In this document: positions 13,691-24,689 of the stretch, in pieces
Layout of the letters: every line of letters starts with the position of its first letter
Position numbering within the stretch: position 1 is the first letter of the stretch
Source of the DNA: Rosa chinensis
Lineage: Eukaryota; Streptophyta; Magnoliopsida; Rosales; Rosaceae
Direction: 5' to 3'
Length of the DNA stretch: 64,000 nt
Assembly: GCF_002994745.2 (NCBI RefSeq)
Contig: NC_037093.1
Coordinates: forward strand, 67,413,510-67,477,509
Notes under the pieces: generated by a model
What the model saw: only the letters and a program-made list of their open reading frames with translations
Told to the model about the DNA's origin: nothing
The model's database searches: none
Position numbers and translations under genes: made by a program

Positions 13691-14185
13691 GTTTTAAAAG
13701 AGAGTATCGAAAAATACTTACTTTTATGTTTCTGTGATTTTTGGAGATACCTTGTGAGTGTGATGATTGTTTACTTGAGTTATAATAATGGTAATTTAAT
13801 CAATCAGCAGTTCTTTCTTGTTTACTCACGAGCTTTGCAAAAAGCTTACCGGGTTTTGTGTTGTTGCAATCCCGGTACACTATTCAAATTGTGTAGCGGG
13901 TAATCTCACAGGTCAGGAGAATCAGGCAGTGATCGTGCAGTTTAGAGTACTAGTATTAGATTTACAGCATTTGTTTTGTGAGGAGAATTATACTCATTTG
14001 AGTTTTACAATTTGATTTGGTGAGAGTGTGCTGTAATAAGTAGCTCGAGGATTTGGTTTATGTAATATTAAGAGGTGTAAACTAGTGGTTGTTTCTGAGA
14101 GAAAAATTCAGAACGCTATTTGTATTGTTATTAGTCATGTTCCGGATTTGAATCCTTATTTCAAAATTCGGGGTGTGACAGTGGC

Positions 14186-14530
14186 ATCTTTAGAGATTTC
14201 AAAGGTGGTATAATGGGTGCTTTTTGCTCTAATCTTAATATTCCAAGCTTTGTGGCAGCGGAGGTTATGGCAGTCATCAAGGCTATTGAGTTAGCTTGGG
14301 TCCGGGACTGGAAAAATATATATGGTTAGAAGTGGACTCGGCTCTTGTCCTTTAATTCCTTCATTCTCCTCACTTGGTACCTTGGCAGCTACGAATTGAG
14401 TGGCATAATTGTTTGCATCGTATCTCTCAGATGCATTTCCGTTCTTCACACATCTATCGTGAGGGCAACCAAGCTGCAGATGCTCTTGCTAACTAGGTCT
14501 CTCTTCTACTGGTTTAACATGGTGGGACAT
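14186..14530 (+). pseudogene. LINE RNase H domain, distal part
   Basis: Directly after the LTR target duplication the interrupted RNase H frame resumes (GIFRDFKGGIMGAFCSN, then AAEVMAVIKAIELAW) and ends with the conserved REGNQAADALAN block at about 14460-14490. A frameshift near 14320 and a TAA near 14350 break the frame. It joins the fragment at 10044-10792 once the LTR is ignored. Confidence 0.85.
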
Positions 14531-15118
14531 ACCCCCAGATCTTATTTGTTCCCACTGTAGGAAAGACTCCTTGGGGTTGCCTAATTTTCGTGTTCGTTAG
14601 TTACGCTTTCTTCTTGTATTTATCATCTGTTTTCTCTTCCGATTGTTTTCTTTGGAGGAGTTTTGGGTTTTATGTCCCCTCCCCTCCTTTTTGTACTTTT
14701 CTTTTCTTTTCTTCGAAATAAAATTCAATAGGGGGTGAGTCATCGATCTAGGCTTTTCCTCTGTTTATTAAAAAAAAGTTCTAATACACTGTGTATGGAT
14801 ATAGCTTCCTATGAATACGTCATACACATCATCTAGATATATACAAATGACTTGTTGAACATACGCTCATTTAATGACCAAAACTCACATTCTTATAATT
14901 TTTTAAAAGTATTTTAGGTACAAGTGTGCAGGGACGTAGCCAGGATTGTATGAAGGGTTGGGCTAATTTTAGCCTAACAAATATTTTGCGCATAACTCTT
15001 TTTTTTTTTAGGTTTGGAACTCAATGGGAGGCTCATCCTCACGCCTTTATTATTCAAAACATACAATGGGGGAGACATAAAACCAAAACCCCGTAAATTA
15101 CAAATTACAAGCATATAT

Positions 15119-17597
15119 CTAACTAAACCGTACCCTCCGAGGCCCACTAACTTCAAATTCAGAAATCACTGAATCATTATCAATCCTATCAGCAAACTCT
15201 TTTTCAATGTAGAGAACCATCAAATCATCAAGAAAGTCATCTTCCATCTTATTTCGAAGTCTACTTTTTATAATGTTCATAGATGAAAATGTTCTCTCTG
15301 TTGTTGCTGTAGAAACTGGCAGAGTCAAAATAAGGCAAATCAACCTGTAAATCATAGGAAAGAATGCTGACTTTCTTGTTTCAACTAACCGCCGACACAA
15401 ATCAGACACAGAATTTGTCTTGGAAAATCTTGCATCCTTTTGAATATCTGTTAGAAAATACCCACACTCCATGTCTAGAGCAAACATATAAGATGATGTA
15501 AAATCTTGAGAATAGAACTTCAAAGCAAGATTGCTAACATCTTCAGATTTGAATGAAACAAAATTATCACGAGGGTCAAATGTAGCACTAAGAACAAGGA
15601 GCTCCAATGAATTATCTTGAAATCTACTATCCAGCTCTGCCAATTGAAAATCTATGACAGCATTAAGTATATTGACTCGATAATAATGCTCATTTGTAAT
15701 ATTTTGTTCACAAGCCCTTATACCTTTCTTGTAAGGAGCAGACATATCCGGCATAATAATATCATACTCACAACAAAATGATGCAACCTTCATAATCAAA
15801 TTATCCCAACCATCTTCTCTCATATCTTGAAGTTTTGATTTTGTTATTGAAAGAAAATTTAGAGCATTCAAAATGTCTATGGCTTTTTTTGCAATGACTG
15901 ACAAAGAAAGTCAGTAATCCTCATAACATCATGCATCAAAAGCAAGCAAAATACAAAATCAAAACGCATCATAGCCTTACCTACACTCTTTGCTTCTCCT
16001 TGTACTTTATTTGGTCCGTTTGCAACCAATTCTGCAAGAGTTGTTCTGGTGGCTCCATATAATTTAATCAAACTTGATATAGATCGAAGATGTGAACCCC
16101 AACGAGTAGCTCCTGCACGTTGCAAAGTGCAAGCCTGATTAGCCCCTCTACCTGTACCAAGTGTACCGGCAGCCACTAATTCTGCAATTTCTTCTTCTCT
16201 AATAACTTTTAACGCTGAATGCCGTTTTGCAGAAGAATCAACAAAATTTACAATGAAGTTCATAGTAGAGAAAAATTCTCAAATATCATGCACCCCTTTA
16301 GCTGCAGCATTTAAAGTCAATTGTAAGCGATGAGCAAAGCAATGCACATAATATGCAGATGGACACTCTTCACGAAACAAAGCTTGTAAACCATTAAATT
16401 CACCCCGCATGTTGCTAGCACCATCATATCCTTGGTCACGCATGTTTTCTACCTGAAGATCATATTGAGCAAGAACTTTGGATATCTCATTTTTCAAAGT
16501 TTGAAAACAAGTGTCTACAACACTAATAACTTTGAAAAACCGTTCTCTAATAAACCCATAACAATCAACAAATCGAAGAATGATAGCCATTTGCTCCTTA
16601 TTAGATGCATCAACTGCTTCATCAACTAAGATACAAAACTTGGCATCTCCCACTTCCTCACGAATTTTGGTTCTAACCTTGTTGGCAAGAATATTGGCAA
16701 TTTGTTTTTGAATTTTTGAAGAAGTATACTTGGCATTTCCAGGAGCATTTTCTAAGACTTTTTGAACTTCTATATTCATTCTTCCAAAAGAATTCACAAC
16801 TGCATTGAAATTTCCACCATTGGATGAATCAATGGATTCATCACGCCCTCTAAAAGCACATCCTTGGTGGGCTAACAACCTTACACTCTCTATAGTAGTA
16901 ATAAGCCGGAGTCAGTTATTTGCTACTTCTTGTGATGATTGTGTGCTAATCACTCTCTCAATATGCTTAGATGGGTTTCTTAGTGTCTCCCACTTGTGCA
17001 TGGCAGCACTATGTGGGGAATTTATGCCTCCCATGTGAGCAAGAATGCCAGACTGTTTGGACATAACATTCTTCCAACCTTGAAACCCAAACTCAGTGAA
17101 TGCTGGATGGTGGGATGGATAACTATCAAAGAGTAAACACGGGAAGCAATATGCTTTGTCTAACTCTTCGGAATACTCAAGCCAAGGCCAATCTCTAAAC
17201 CATTTGGCATTAAACTTTCGACCTTGACCTCCATCAAAAGAAGATAGATACTTGCTTAACTGAGGTTGATACGGTCCTAAGACCACATAAGCTCTTCGAA
17301 TATTGTCACGCTCATTCAAAGGATACTTGCATATTGGAAGTCGTATTCCAGGATCACGCTCAAGAGAAGTAACATCAAATTTGAAGCCATCTCAATTCTT
17401 TCATCACGACACTCTTCTAGTGGAATAGGTGGAGAATCATTAATAGGAACATCATTCACAGAATTCTCAGTCACATTTCTACTCCCACTCCCACTCCCGA
17501 TTTCATTCTCACTACCACTTGATGGAATATCACTTGTAAACCATGAAAGAATATTTTTATACCGTTTGGGTTTTCGGCGATCCGTCATTTTATTCAA
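15119..17597 (-). pseudogene. hAT transposase pseudogene (TTF zinc finger, DUF4371, hAT dimerisation)
   Basis: Read on minus, the N-terminal part (MNKMTDRRKPKRYKNILSWF) is followed by a TTF-type finger region (FNAKWFRDWPWLEY, then YCFPCLLF; about 17080-17250), a DUF4371 RNase H-like core with the DGASNMRGEFNGLQ block (about 16380-16420), and a C-terminal hAT dimerisation block (ATTERTFSSMNIIKSRLRNK, about 15240-15310). At least four lesions are visible: a frameshift near 17370-17390, an in-frame TGA near 16911 (after EVANN), an in-frame TGA near 16277 (after GVHDI) and a frameshift in an A-run near 15890. The frames rejoin without gaps in content, so this is a decayed full-length gene of about 820 codons. 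It resembles proteins annotated as zinc finger MYM-type protein 1-like. Confidence 0.9.
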
Positions 17598-17820
17598 TAC
17601 CTATAATATATATACATATATTTCATTATAACAATTAACAATTGACAAATGACAAGCAAGATGGAAATCAGTTATGTAAATATGCAATTATGCAAAATTA
17701 AATAGCCTAAGCTTATATAAACAATTATCATTTATCTAAAAAAAAAAAATCACTAAAATCCCAATTATGTGGAATCTGGACACCAAACATCAAACACCAC
17801 ATCACAATTCATCAACCGAT

Positions 17821-18054
17821 TCAACCCATTCCCAATTATCAACATCAAGTGATTCAAGTCATCATTCATCATTCATCAGCCCATTCAGCCATTCCCAATT
17901 CACAATTACTGAATTACGACCTCACCCTAAACAGTATTCAACCCATTCCCAATTATCAACATCAAGTGATTCAAGTCATCATTCATCATTCATCAACCCA
18001 TTCGCCAATTCCCAATTCCCAATTACTGAATTACGACCTCACCCTAAACACCCA
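17821..18054. repeat. 117-bp tandem repeat, two copies, in the hAT 5' region
   Basis: Copies start at 17821 and 17938, each with TCAACCCATTCCCAATTATC and ending CTCACCCTAAACA. They lie upstream of the transposase start on the transcribed side of the element. The ORFs crossing them are repeat translations. Confidence 0.85.
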
Positions 18055-18704
18055 ACATCAGTACATCACTACATCATGAATTCACGATTCAAAGTTTCAA
18101 ACAATCAAACATCATCAGCATTCAGCAAGACAACAATTCAGCAATTCAGCAATCAGCATGGGTATTGGGTATTTGGGTATATGATGTTTACCTGAGAATC
18201 TAAGATTCAGGGATTGAAGTTTGAAGATTTGATGCCTTCAAGAATCAAGGAGCAGGACTGCAGGAGTCGGCCGAGTCGCATGACGCAGGGAATCCAGAGA
18301 TGCAGACCGTAGTCCGCAGGTCCGCAGTGGAGCCGTCACTCCGTCAGCCGTGGATGTGGCTCAGTGGACGGTGGCGGAGGAGCCGAGGAGGTAGCTCAGC
18401 CTGCTCAGGGGGACTGAAACTCTGAATATGGAGGTGGCTCGGTGGCTGGAGCTTGGAACTCGGGGAGAGACTTGGTGGCTGGAGCTTGAAAGTTGAAACT
18501 CTGAAGGATTCCACCGATCTGAAGTTCTGAACTCGGGGAGAGTGAGACTGGAGAGTATGGAGTCGGAACCGACAGCTGCAAAGTATTAGTTTTTTTTTTT
18601 TTTTTTTTTTTGGGCTATATCCATACTTGGCAGTTTTTGGCCCAATTTTTCCCTTGGGCTACAGCCCAGACAACCGTTCAAGTGGCTCCGTCCCTGCAAG
18701 TGTG

Positions 18705-20048
18705 TGCAAATACTGATTGATAAAACTATAAAGTCTCACGTCTAAACTTAACATTCAAACCTAGAAAAAATAATCTAATAGCTATGATCATTTTAATCCC
18801 CTTTGGACTGGGAAATATAACCAAGGAGGTCCTTTATAATTGTGTATTAAATTGTTGATGAGCCTCATCATCCCAATGGTAAATTATGGTCTCGTACTAT
18901 AAACTCTAAGCTTGTGCAACATAGTATTAGAGTAACAAATGACGGTTTTGGTCTTTCTCGATCAATTTCATTTTCGTTACCATTATGGATGCCTTATGTT
19001 TGAGAGATAATGGCTTATTCCCCTGGGCGATTGAGAGGACTCCCCTATTCTTTCTCATTTTCTGGTTGGGGAAAAAAAGAGGGATCCAGCTCCTCTGCAG
19101 TAATTTACTAAAATCTGGAGCTTCCAAGTGATCCAATGTCTAAAACATAGCCACATCAGCTCATATCATTGGGTCTTTTTCTTCTCAACTTTCTTAACGC
19201 TGCCGTTAACTCCTTGAAGACGAAAAACAAAAAAATCTGAATGAACGAAGAACTGACGAACTGGGATTTTCTTTAAATGCAGTTGCAGTAGAGAACAAAT
19301 AACACAAATGCTAATGATCACCCTTAATTCCTTAAATCGTTTCATGAAATTGGACCTAATATAAAATTATAAATTATGGCAACCGCCTTCATTTTCATGC
19401 CATTTCAAAACAGAGGTTGTTCATTACCATCTTCATTTTCCCAAATCCACGAACAAATATGGGTAATTGACTAACTGCAGCTTTAAACCAATAAGCTTCA
19501 GGTATATTTCAATGACAAACCCCTCTAATACCTTTGGAGAGTTTTCATCTCAATCTTCAGGTCTTTTTCACGTGCTAATACTTTGATTCCGAAAGGCAGA
19601 GGAAGAAAAAGAAAGGAGAAGGAGAAAAAAGACGATAGAGGGGAATCAGGGGATAGATAGAATTCAGTTCGGATTTTAGGGTTTTTTTTTTCTTCCTTCT
19701 TGTGGAGTTGTGGTATTTTAACAACCTTAAGATTCATTTGAGAAGAAGAAAAGTCCAAAAAACAATGTTAGCTTATGTGGCACAATTGAATTCATTGGAT
19801 TAGAATGAGGATTAGGATTTTATGAAATTTAGGTAAATTAACTTTAGAGAATCCAAATCCAAAAAAGAGATACAATATATGAAATTTCCAGTTCGATTAA
19901 ATTGACAAAATCTCTAATTCATAGACAACAGCTCGAGATCAAATCTTAGACAGAGATTTAAGTACATGACAAGCAAAAGAAAATGAAGTGCTTAAAAAAC
20001 AGAAGGAAAAAAAATGCTGACTAGAGATCCCATCTGGTTAATTAATAA
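18705..20048. other. Intergenic between the hAT element and the first DUF688-like gene
   Basis: No supported gene. The 3' untranslated part of the gene at 20049-20606 presumably falls in the last few hundred bases. Short ORFs at 18.9-19.8 kb are Lys/Phe/Ser-rich and show no family signature. Confidence 0.5.
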
Positions 20049-20606
20049 TTAATTAATAAGTACTGTATCTCTCTGGTATGGAAGATGGAACCCGTCAACC
20101 CGAGAGACCTTAACCAAACTTTCATCCCTTACACTGCTGGAGCATTTACACGATAAGGACCCGAACAAACTTCTCAGTCCAGATCCAAACCCACCGTAAT
20201 GTTTCGGGGACAAAGACAACGATGTTTTCCTCCTACCTTTGGTAGCAACATCCCCACTATCATTGCCACCACCATTGTGGATCGACTTGGTGCACTCGAG
20301 GATGGCCATTTGAAAAGGGTCATCGGTTTCGGCTTTGTTGCTGATCAAGCCTTTAATGGAGGAGCTCCTAGAAATGGGCGCCTCGAAAGTGCAGGGAGGA
20401 GGAAGAGGGAGCTGGTAGTCCCCGTGGAAAGGCGGTGGTGGTAGTTTGTAATCGTCGTCCTTGATGAAGTAGTACTCCGTTTTCGCTTCAGTGGTGTGTG
20501 ACAGCTTGGAGACTCCGGGCTTGTTTTCCCAAGAGAAGGGCACAGTGCCTCTGGAGTAGAACTGGAGCTTGCTATTGCTGCGACTGTGAATAGTAGTAGT
20601 AGTCAT
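20049..20606 (-). CDS. VPFSWExKPG-motif protein (DUF688-like)
   Basis: Single-exon frame of 185 residues beginning MTTTTIHSRSNSK. It has the motif VPFSWENKPGVSK near residues 22-34, a proline-rich stretch (KLPPPPF, then PLPPPC), a central DDPFQMAILECTKS block and a C-terminal LRSLFGSLSCKCSSSVRDES block. These blocks recur in the same order in the neighbour at 22196-22813, which supports real coding sequence. The VPFSWE.KPG signature is typical of plant DUF688-type proteins of unknown function. No signal peptide or membrane segment is seen. A TATA box lies 77 bases upstream of the ATG. An antisense ORF over the same DNA is a shadow. Confidence 0.8.
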   Translation of the reverse strand: MTTTTIHSRSNSKLQFYSRGTVPFSWENKPGVSKLSHTTEAKTEYYFIKDDDYKLPPPPFHGDYQLPLPPPCTFEAPISRSSSIKGLISNKAETDDPFQMAILECTKSIHNGGGNDSGDVATKGRRKTSLSLSPKHYGGFGSGLRSLFGSLSCKCSSSVRDESLVKVSRVDGFHLPYQRDTVLIN

Positions 20607-20682
20607 GGTTGCTTTGCTTGCTTGGTTTGGCTTCTGGTGTGTGAAATGGAGTTTATGGTGGATTTGTGGTGGTGGTGGAGTA

Positions 20683-20693
20683 CTATTTATATA
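20683..20693 (-). promoter_or_regulatory. TATA box of the gene at 20049-20606
   Basis: The minus strand reads TATATAAATAG, a textbook plant TATA box, 77 bases upstream of the ATG, which predicts a 5' UTR of roughly 45 bases. Confidence 0.75.
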
Positions 20694-20699
20694 CGAGGA

Positions 20700-22195
20700 C
20701 GATCGATGATGGAAACAGAGAGTTTGTTATGCTTTCTTTTTATATCGAGGCGGCAGAGGTTCTATAGGGCCAAGTGAATAAAACGCGAAGGGGATCTTTC
20801 AGTTTTGCTAGCTATATATCTCTAAGTCATGGATTTGCTTGCTTTCATACGACAGAGTAGTAATTTATAATAGAAATTTTATATAAAGTTTACAAATGAT
20901 ATATAGATCTTACAAGTAAATATAAGCTTACAAAACCATGTAACCAAAAAATAAAAAAGTGAAGCTAATAAAATGGTGTTTAGGGTTTACACTGTTTTTA
21001 GTTAAACTTGGAGCGTTTATGCTGTTGGTGTATTATAAGTTATGCACAACTGCACAATAAGCTCTTCTTTTTACGGGTCACATAAAAACGAATAGATGCT
21101 TTCTATTTGAAATACAATTACAGTGATGGACAAAACGGCAGAAGAGTTACGCTAGTGTGTCTTGATCTCATGCTTTTCTTGTAAAACATTAAACAAAGTT
21201 TGGGAACATGGACGAAATTGATATATAAAAGCACAGAATATTTTACATGATCTCCGACTTCTTATTTTTTATCTAGCTAGTTATCGGTGAAAGATTGGAA
21301 GGAAAAGACAATGGGATTGAGAGAGATACATGAAAACAAAATTAAGTTGAAAAAGAAAGGAGACTGAATTATCGCGGGCCAACAAGAGCTGACTGAATAC
21401 TAATTAACTGGGAAATGAATTAGCTCCAAGGTGCCATAAGACAAAACTTGGAGTTTTGACTCGGTTCATGTTTAACCTTACGTGTGCAAAAATACACAAG
21501 CTAAACTGTATGTAAAAAATGAGAGTTGAAAATTTCCCCAATGTAAAAAATGAGAGTTGAAAATTTCCCCTTTTTTTTTCTCATGCCAAAGAAAATTAAA
21601 GTCTTTTTTTTTTTTTTTTAATCTTACGGTGTGTGTAATTGGTTAATATTATTTTTTTTTACCACGTGAACTATAAACATCCGGTAACTTAATAAGCCTA
21701 CTTATTGACGCAATTCCATCTCATGCCTACCAGCTGCCTATTCAGTTTAGCGTCAAATGCGCCATCTGTGATGAATGATTATATTATTACTTTGCCAGTC
21801 AAAACTCAAACAAATTTGTCCTTTAATTTGCATCTAATTAATGGAAGTTCGAAATTTAATCTAGCTTAAATTGACGCATGATGTGTAAATACAGTACTCC
21901 CAAGTTTCCCACATCATAATACACACATGCATATATAAATTGCCCATAATGTAATACACATGCACATCATAAGAACGGTGGTATGTAATTGCAATGTGAA
22001 AAGAAAAGAAAAAAAGACAATGAATTTTCTAGCTAGCTAGTAGAACCACGAAATAGCTTCTAGCATGCATGTATAGAGTTTAATTTAAAGCCCTTAATAT
22101 CAGCTAGCGCCTGTGATTCCATTCTTTATATAATGAACATGTGTACATACTCATTTGATATTTTATATATTGTAGCATTCGATCCATGCAGATTT
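20700..22195. other. Intergenic spacer between the DUF688-like paralogues
   Basis: AT-rich promoter and spacer sequence. A 31-bp direct repeat (ATGTAAAAAATGAGAGTTG and following bases) occurs twice in tandem at about 21509-21570. No further gene is seen. Confidence 0.55.
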
Positions 22196-22813
22196 CTATC
22201 TGGGGGATTTGCGTGGCCTTGCAACTACAATATTGTCGTCCCTAACAGCGGAGGAGTACTTACATGAGAAACTACTAGTAAACATCGAGAACAGGGTGGT
22301 TTTCTTCCCGGCAGAAAACCTAGCTGCTGCATAATGTCTACTATCAGCTGCATAGCTTTTGCCACTATTAGTGACTCTGGAGCCGTGCATCTGGGTGCAT
22401 TTGATGAAAGCTGCAAGAAATGGGTCTTCTTGAAGACGATTATTTTTAGCAGTAGTAGGACTAGCATCACCCGTTAATCCGAATGGGTTTCGAAACGTAG
22501 CAACAGATGGCTGAACATCAACACTGGAGCATAGACAAGGGCCGCCACGGGTCTGCCGGTTACCAGCAGTACTACTGATGGAAATTTGCGATGAGAGACG
22601 AGCTGGAGGAGGTATCAGCTTTAGGGACGACGTCGTGGTCGTGAAGTAGTGATCCAAACTACGACGATCGGAAGAATCAGATGGTTTGAGCTTGGACGTC
22701 CCGGGCTTCTTCTCCCACGAGAACGGTACATTTGCCCGAAACGACGTTGACATCACCTCGTCGGTTGATCTCCTCGGCCGGATCATGGCGTATGTGCGTT
22801 GATCGAACTGCAT
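22196..22813 (-). CDS. VPFSWExKPG-motif protein (DUF688-like), paralogue
   Basis: Single-exon frame of 205 residues starting MQFDQRTYAMIRPRRS. It shares with the gene at 20049-20606 the motif VPFSWEKKPGTSKLK (near residues 29-43), the EDPFLAAFIKCTQ block and the C-terminal FSCKYSSAVRDDNIV block; the parts between are Ser/Thr-rich and diverged. Same strand, about 1.6 kb apart: a tandem duplication that has drifted. Function is unknown. The first ATG is used because a TATA box lies 51 bases upstream; ATGs at residues 10 and 21 are alternatives. Confidence 0.8.
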   Translation of the reverse strand: MQFDQRTYAMIRPRRSTDEVMSTSFRANVPFSWEKKPGTSKLKPSDSSDRRSLDHYFTTTTSSLKLIPPPARLSSQISISSTAGNRQTRGGPCLCSSVDVQPSVATFRNPFGLTGDASPTTAKNNRLQEDPFLAAFIKCTQMHGSRVTNSGKSYAADSRHYAAARFSAGKKTTLFSMFTSSFSCKYSSAVRDDNIVVARPRKSPR

Positions 22814-22863
22814 TGATCGACATGCAGAATTAATGTGTCGGTTAGGAACAAAGTAGCTCCTAC

Positions 22864-22873
22864 TTATATATAA
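22864..22873 (-). promoter_or_regulatory. TATA box of the gene at 22196-22813
   Basis: TTATATATAA on the minus strand, 51 bases upstream of the ATG, inside the motif TCCTTATATATAAGTAGG. Confidence 0.65.
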
Positions 22874-23771
22874 GGAATAGCTAGCTCGCTTTGTAACTAG
22901 AATTTGTTTTATTCAATCAGTTAGCTAGATATATAGCTTTCAAAATAAATTATAGGATTAAAGAGACAGATGAATAATATTAGGGAAAGATGGGAAGCTC
23001 CTTTCCAGTTGAGGTCATGAGAAACGTAGAAAAGTTGCGAGAGTGTTTTATTTATTATGAGCTAGGTCTAGCAAATTAATCCTATCTAACAAACTCGATT
23101 TGATGGCTATAAATGTTTCTGATATGAACGTATATGCATTATCAGTTGGATCGAGTAGCTCGATATAAGATCATGCACTTTAAAAATGTAACAGTATTTC
23201 CTTCTGAACTAGTCAAACAATGAGGCACTTACCTTTCTAAGTTTCTATATATCAGTTTGTCTTATGTAATCATAATGTAATGTAGATAGGTTACAATGTT
23301 ACATCGTATATAAACACATACTTAACTTTCATGGTTAGGTATGGCTTATTTTTCTTACATTTAGTTTTACATATAGCTATCAATATAGGAAAGTCCTGTG
23401 GTCCAAGGAAAATGATTTTCCATCCATATTTCCCCTAGCTATTTAATAACTGCTTGTTGCTCTATTCTTGATACTATCTATAGTACTTGTACTAGATTTT
23501 CATACAGATAGTAGCTAAGGTGTGTGAATCACACAATAATAAGATATAAAACCATGGTTTTCTTTTGTTTTAATGATGCGGAAGAACATTAATCCATTAT
23601 CCTTCAAATATAAGCCATGATAGTTTAATTCTGCGGTATAATTAACAAATGAAAACAAAATCTAACATGGAAGTTTGAAGTTGAAGCAAAAAGAAAAGAA
23701 AAAAAATGTTGGTTTATATTTGATCGATCGGGAAGAATGAATGAAACTTGGGAATAATTAGGCGTAAATTA
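22874..23771. other. Intergenic, AT-rich
   Basis: I see no gene or clear repeat; this is the upstream region of the gene at 22196-22813. Confidence 0.5.
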
Positions 23772-24076
23772 AATAATAAAGGGCAATGATATAGGGCCTC
23801 AATGAGGCCTAAGATTTGTGGCCTCAATCTTAGGTGTCAAGCCATGTCACCTATACACCTCACTAATTTGTCAAATTATGTCATGTCATTCTTGAATAAA
23901 AAGACTATCTTATCATTTCAAAATCTAATGGCTCTAAATTATTTTAGCTTTCTTCCAGAAAAGATACATTATTTTATTCTTTTTCTTTTTCTTTTTTATT
24001 ATATATATATAATTCGTCTAAAAAAATTTATATTTATATATTTTTGTGAATATATATATTTATCTATAATTCGTCA

Positions 24077-24107
<31 letters not shown>

Positions 24108-24689
24108 AATATATAACGGCTCTAAATTATTTTGACTTTCTTCTAAAAAAAATATTGTTTGGTTTTTTTTCCTTTCTTTCTTTTTCATTATTTTGGATTT
24201 TTTTTCATTATACATATTCAAAAAAAAAAGTATGGGTGTGTTTGTGTGTGTGTATATATATATATAATTCGTCCCAAAAGTTTATATATTTTGGATGGAG
24301 AATTAATGTGGTGTGTGTGTATATATATATATATTAATATCGTAATTATAATCCATGAAATCTGGTAAATTGAAGTAATATTTCAAGCTTTTAATAAATA
24401 AATTTAATAAAATTAATGGAAGATTAGTTACCTTACATTAACAAGTTAATTTGAAATGTCAAAAATTAAATTGGATTCACAAAAATGGAAAGAAAATATA
24501 TTTAAATCGTAATTTTAACTCATAAAATCTGGTGATTGAAAACCTAGATATCTAAATTGATTGGGAAGTTGATATCTAAAAAGAAATTGCTTAATATGGA
24601 ATACAATATATTGCACATGAGGAAATTAATTTTTGAAAGTATACTTGTTTTGTTGATCCCAAATTTTTCAATAGACAATAATGATTTTT

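Larger units (their letters stand above)
10793..14180 (+). mobile_element. Solo LTR, 3.4 kb, related to the LARD at 57.6 kb
   Basis: Starts TGTAATACCCCGAAAATTC, ends GGGGTGTGACA (TG...CA) and is flanked by the 5-bp duplication GTGGC at 10788-10792 and 14181-14185. It interrupts the LINE RNase H domain. It has no PBS, PPT, gag or pol, and no second LTR follows, so it is best read as a solo LTR left by recombination. Its early part (AACTTCCTTCATGAAAGTTG, then GGAGTTCGTATGA) and its end (AGCTTACCGGGTTTTGTG) match equivalent places in the LTR at 57591-60384, so the two belong to one family or sister families. Confidence 0.88.
10024..14776 (+). mobile_element. 5'-truncated LINE retrotransposon, split by a solo LTR
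   Basis: The element is flanked by a perfect 17-bp target duplication AGTTCTAATACACTGTG at 10007-10023 and 14777-14793 and ends in a short A-rich tail (ATTAAAAAAA). It keeps only the 3' part of ORF2: the RT-associated zinc-binding region and the RNase H domain. The LINE sequence itself is about 1.36 kb (10024-10792 and 14186-14776); the rest is a later LTR insertion. The RT core and endonuclease are missing, as expected from incomplete target-primed reverse transcription. Confidence 0.88.
14929..18696 (-). mobile_element. hAT transposon (TTF-finger type), degenerate autonomous copy
   Basis: The TIRs are CAGGGACGTAGCCA at the left and the reverse complement of CAGGGACGGAGCCA at the right. A perfect 8-bp target duplication CAAGTGTG lies at 14921-14928 and 18697-18704, as expected for hAT. 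The interior holds a transposase on the minus strand (see 15119-17597), about 1.1 kb of upstream sequence containing a 117-bp tandem repeat, and a poly-T run at about 18590-18612. Confidence 0.93.
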
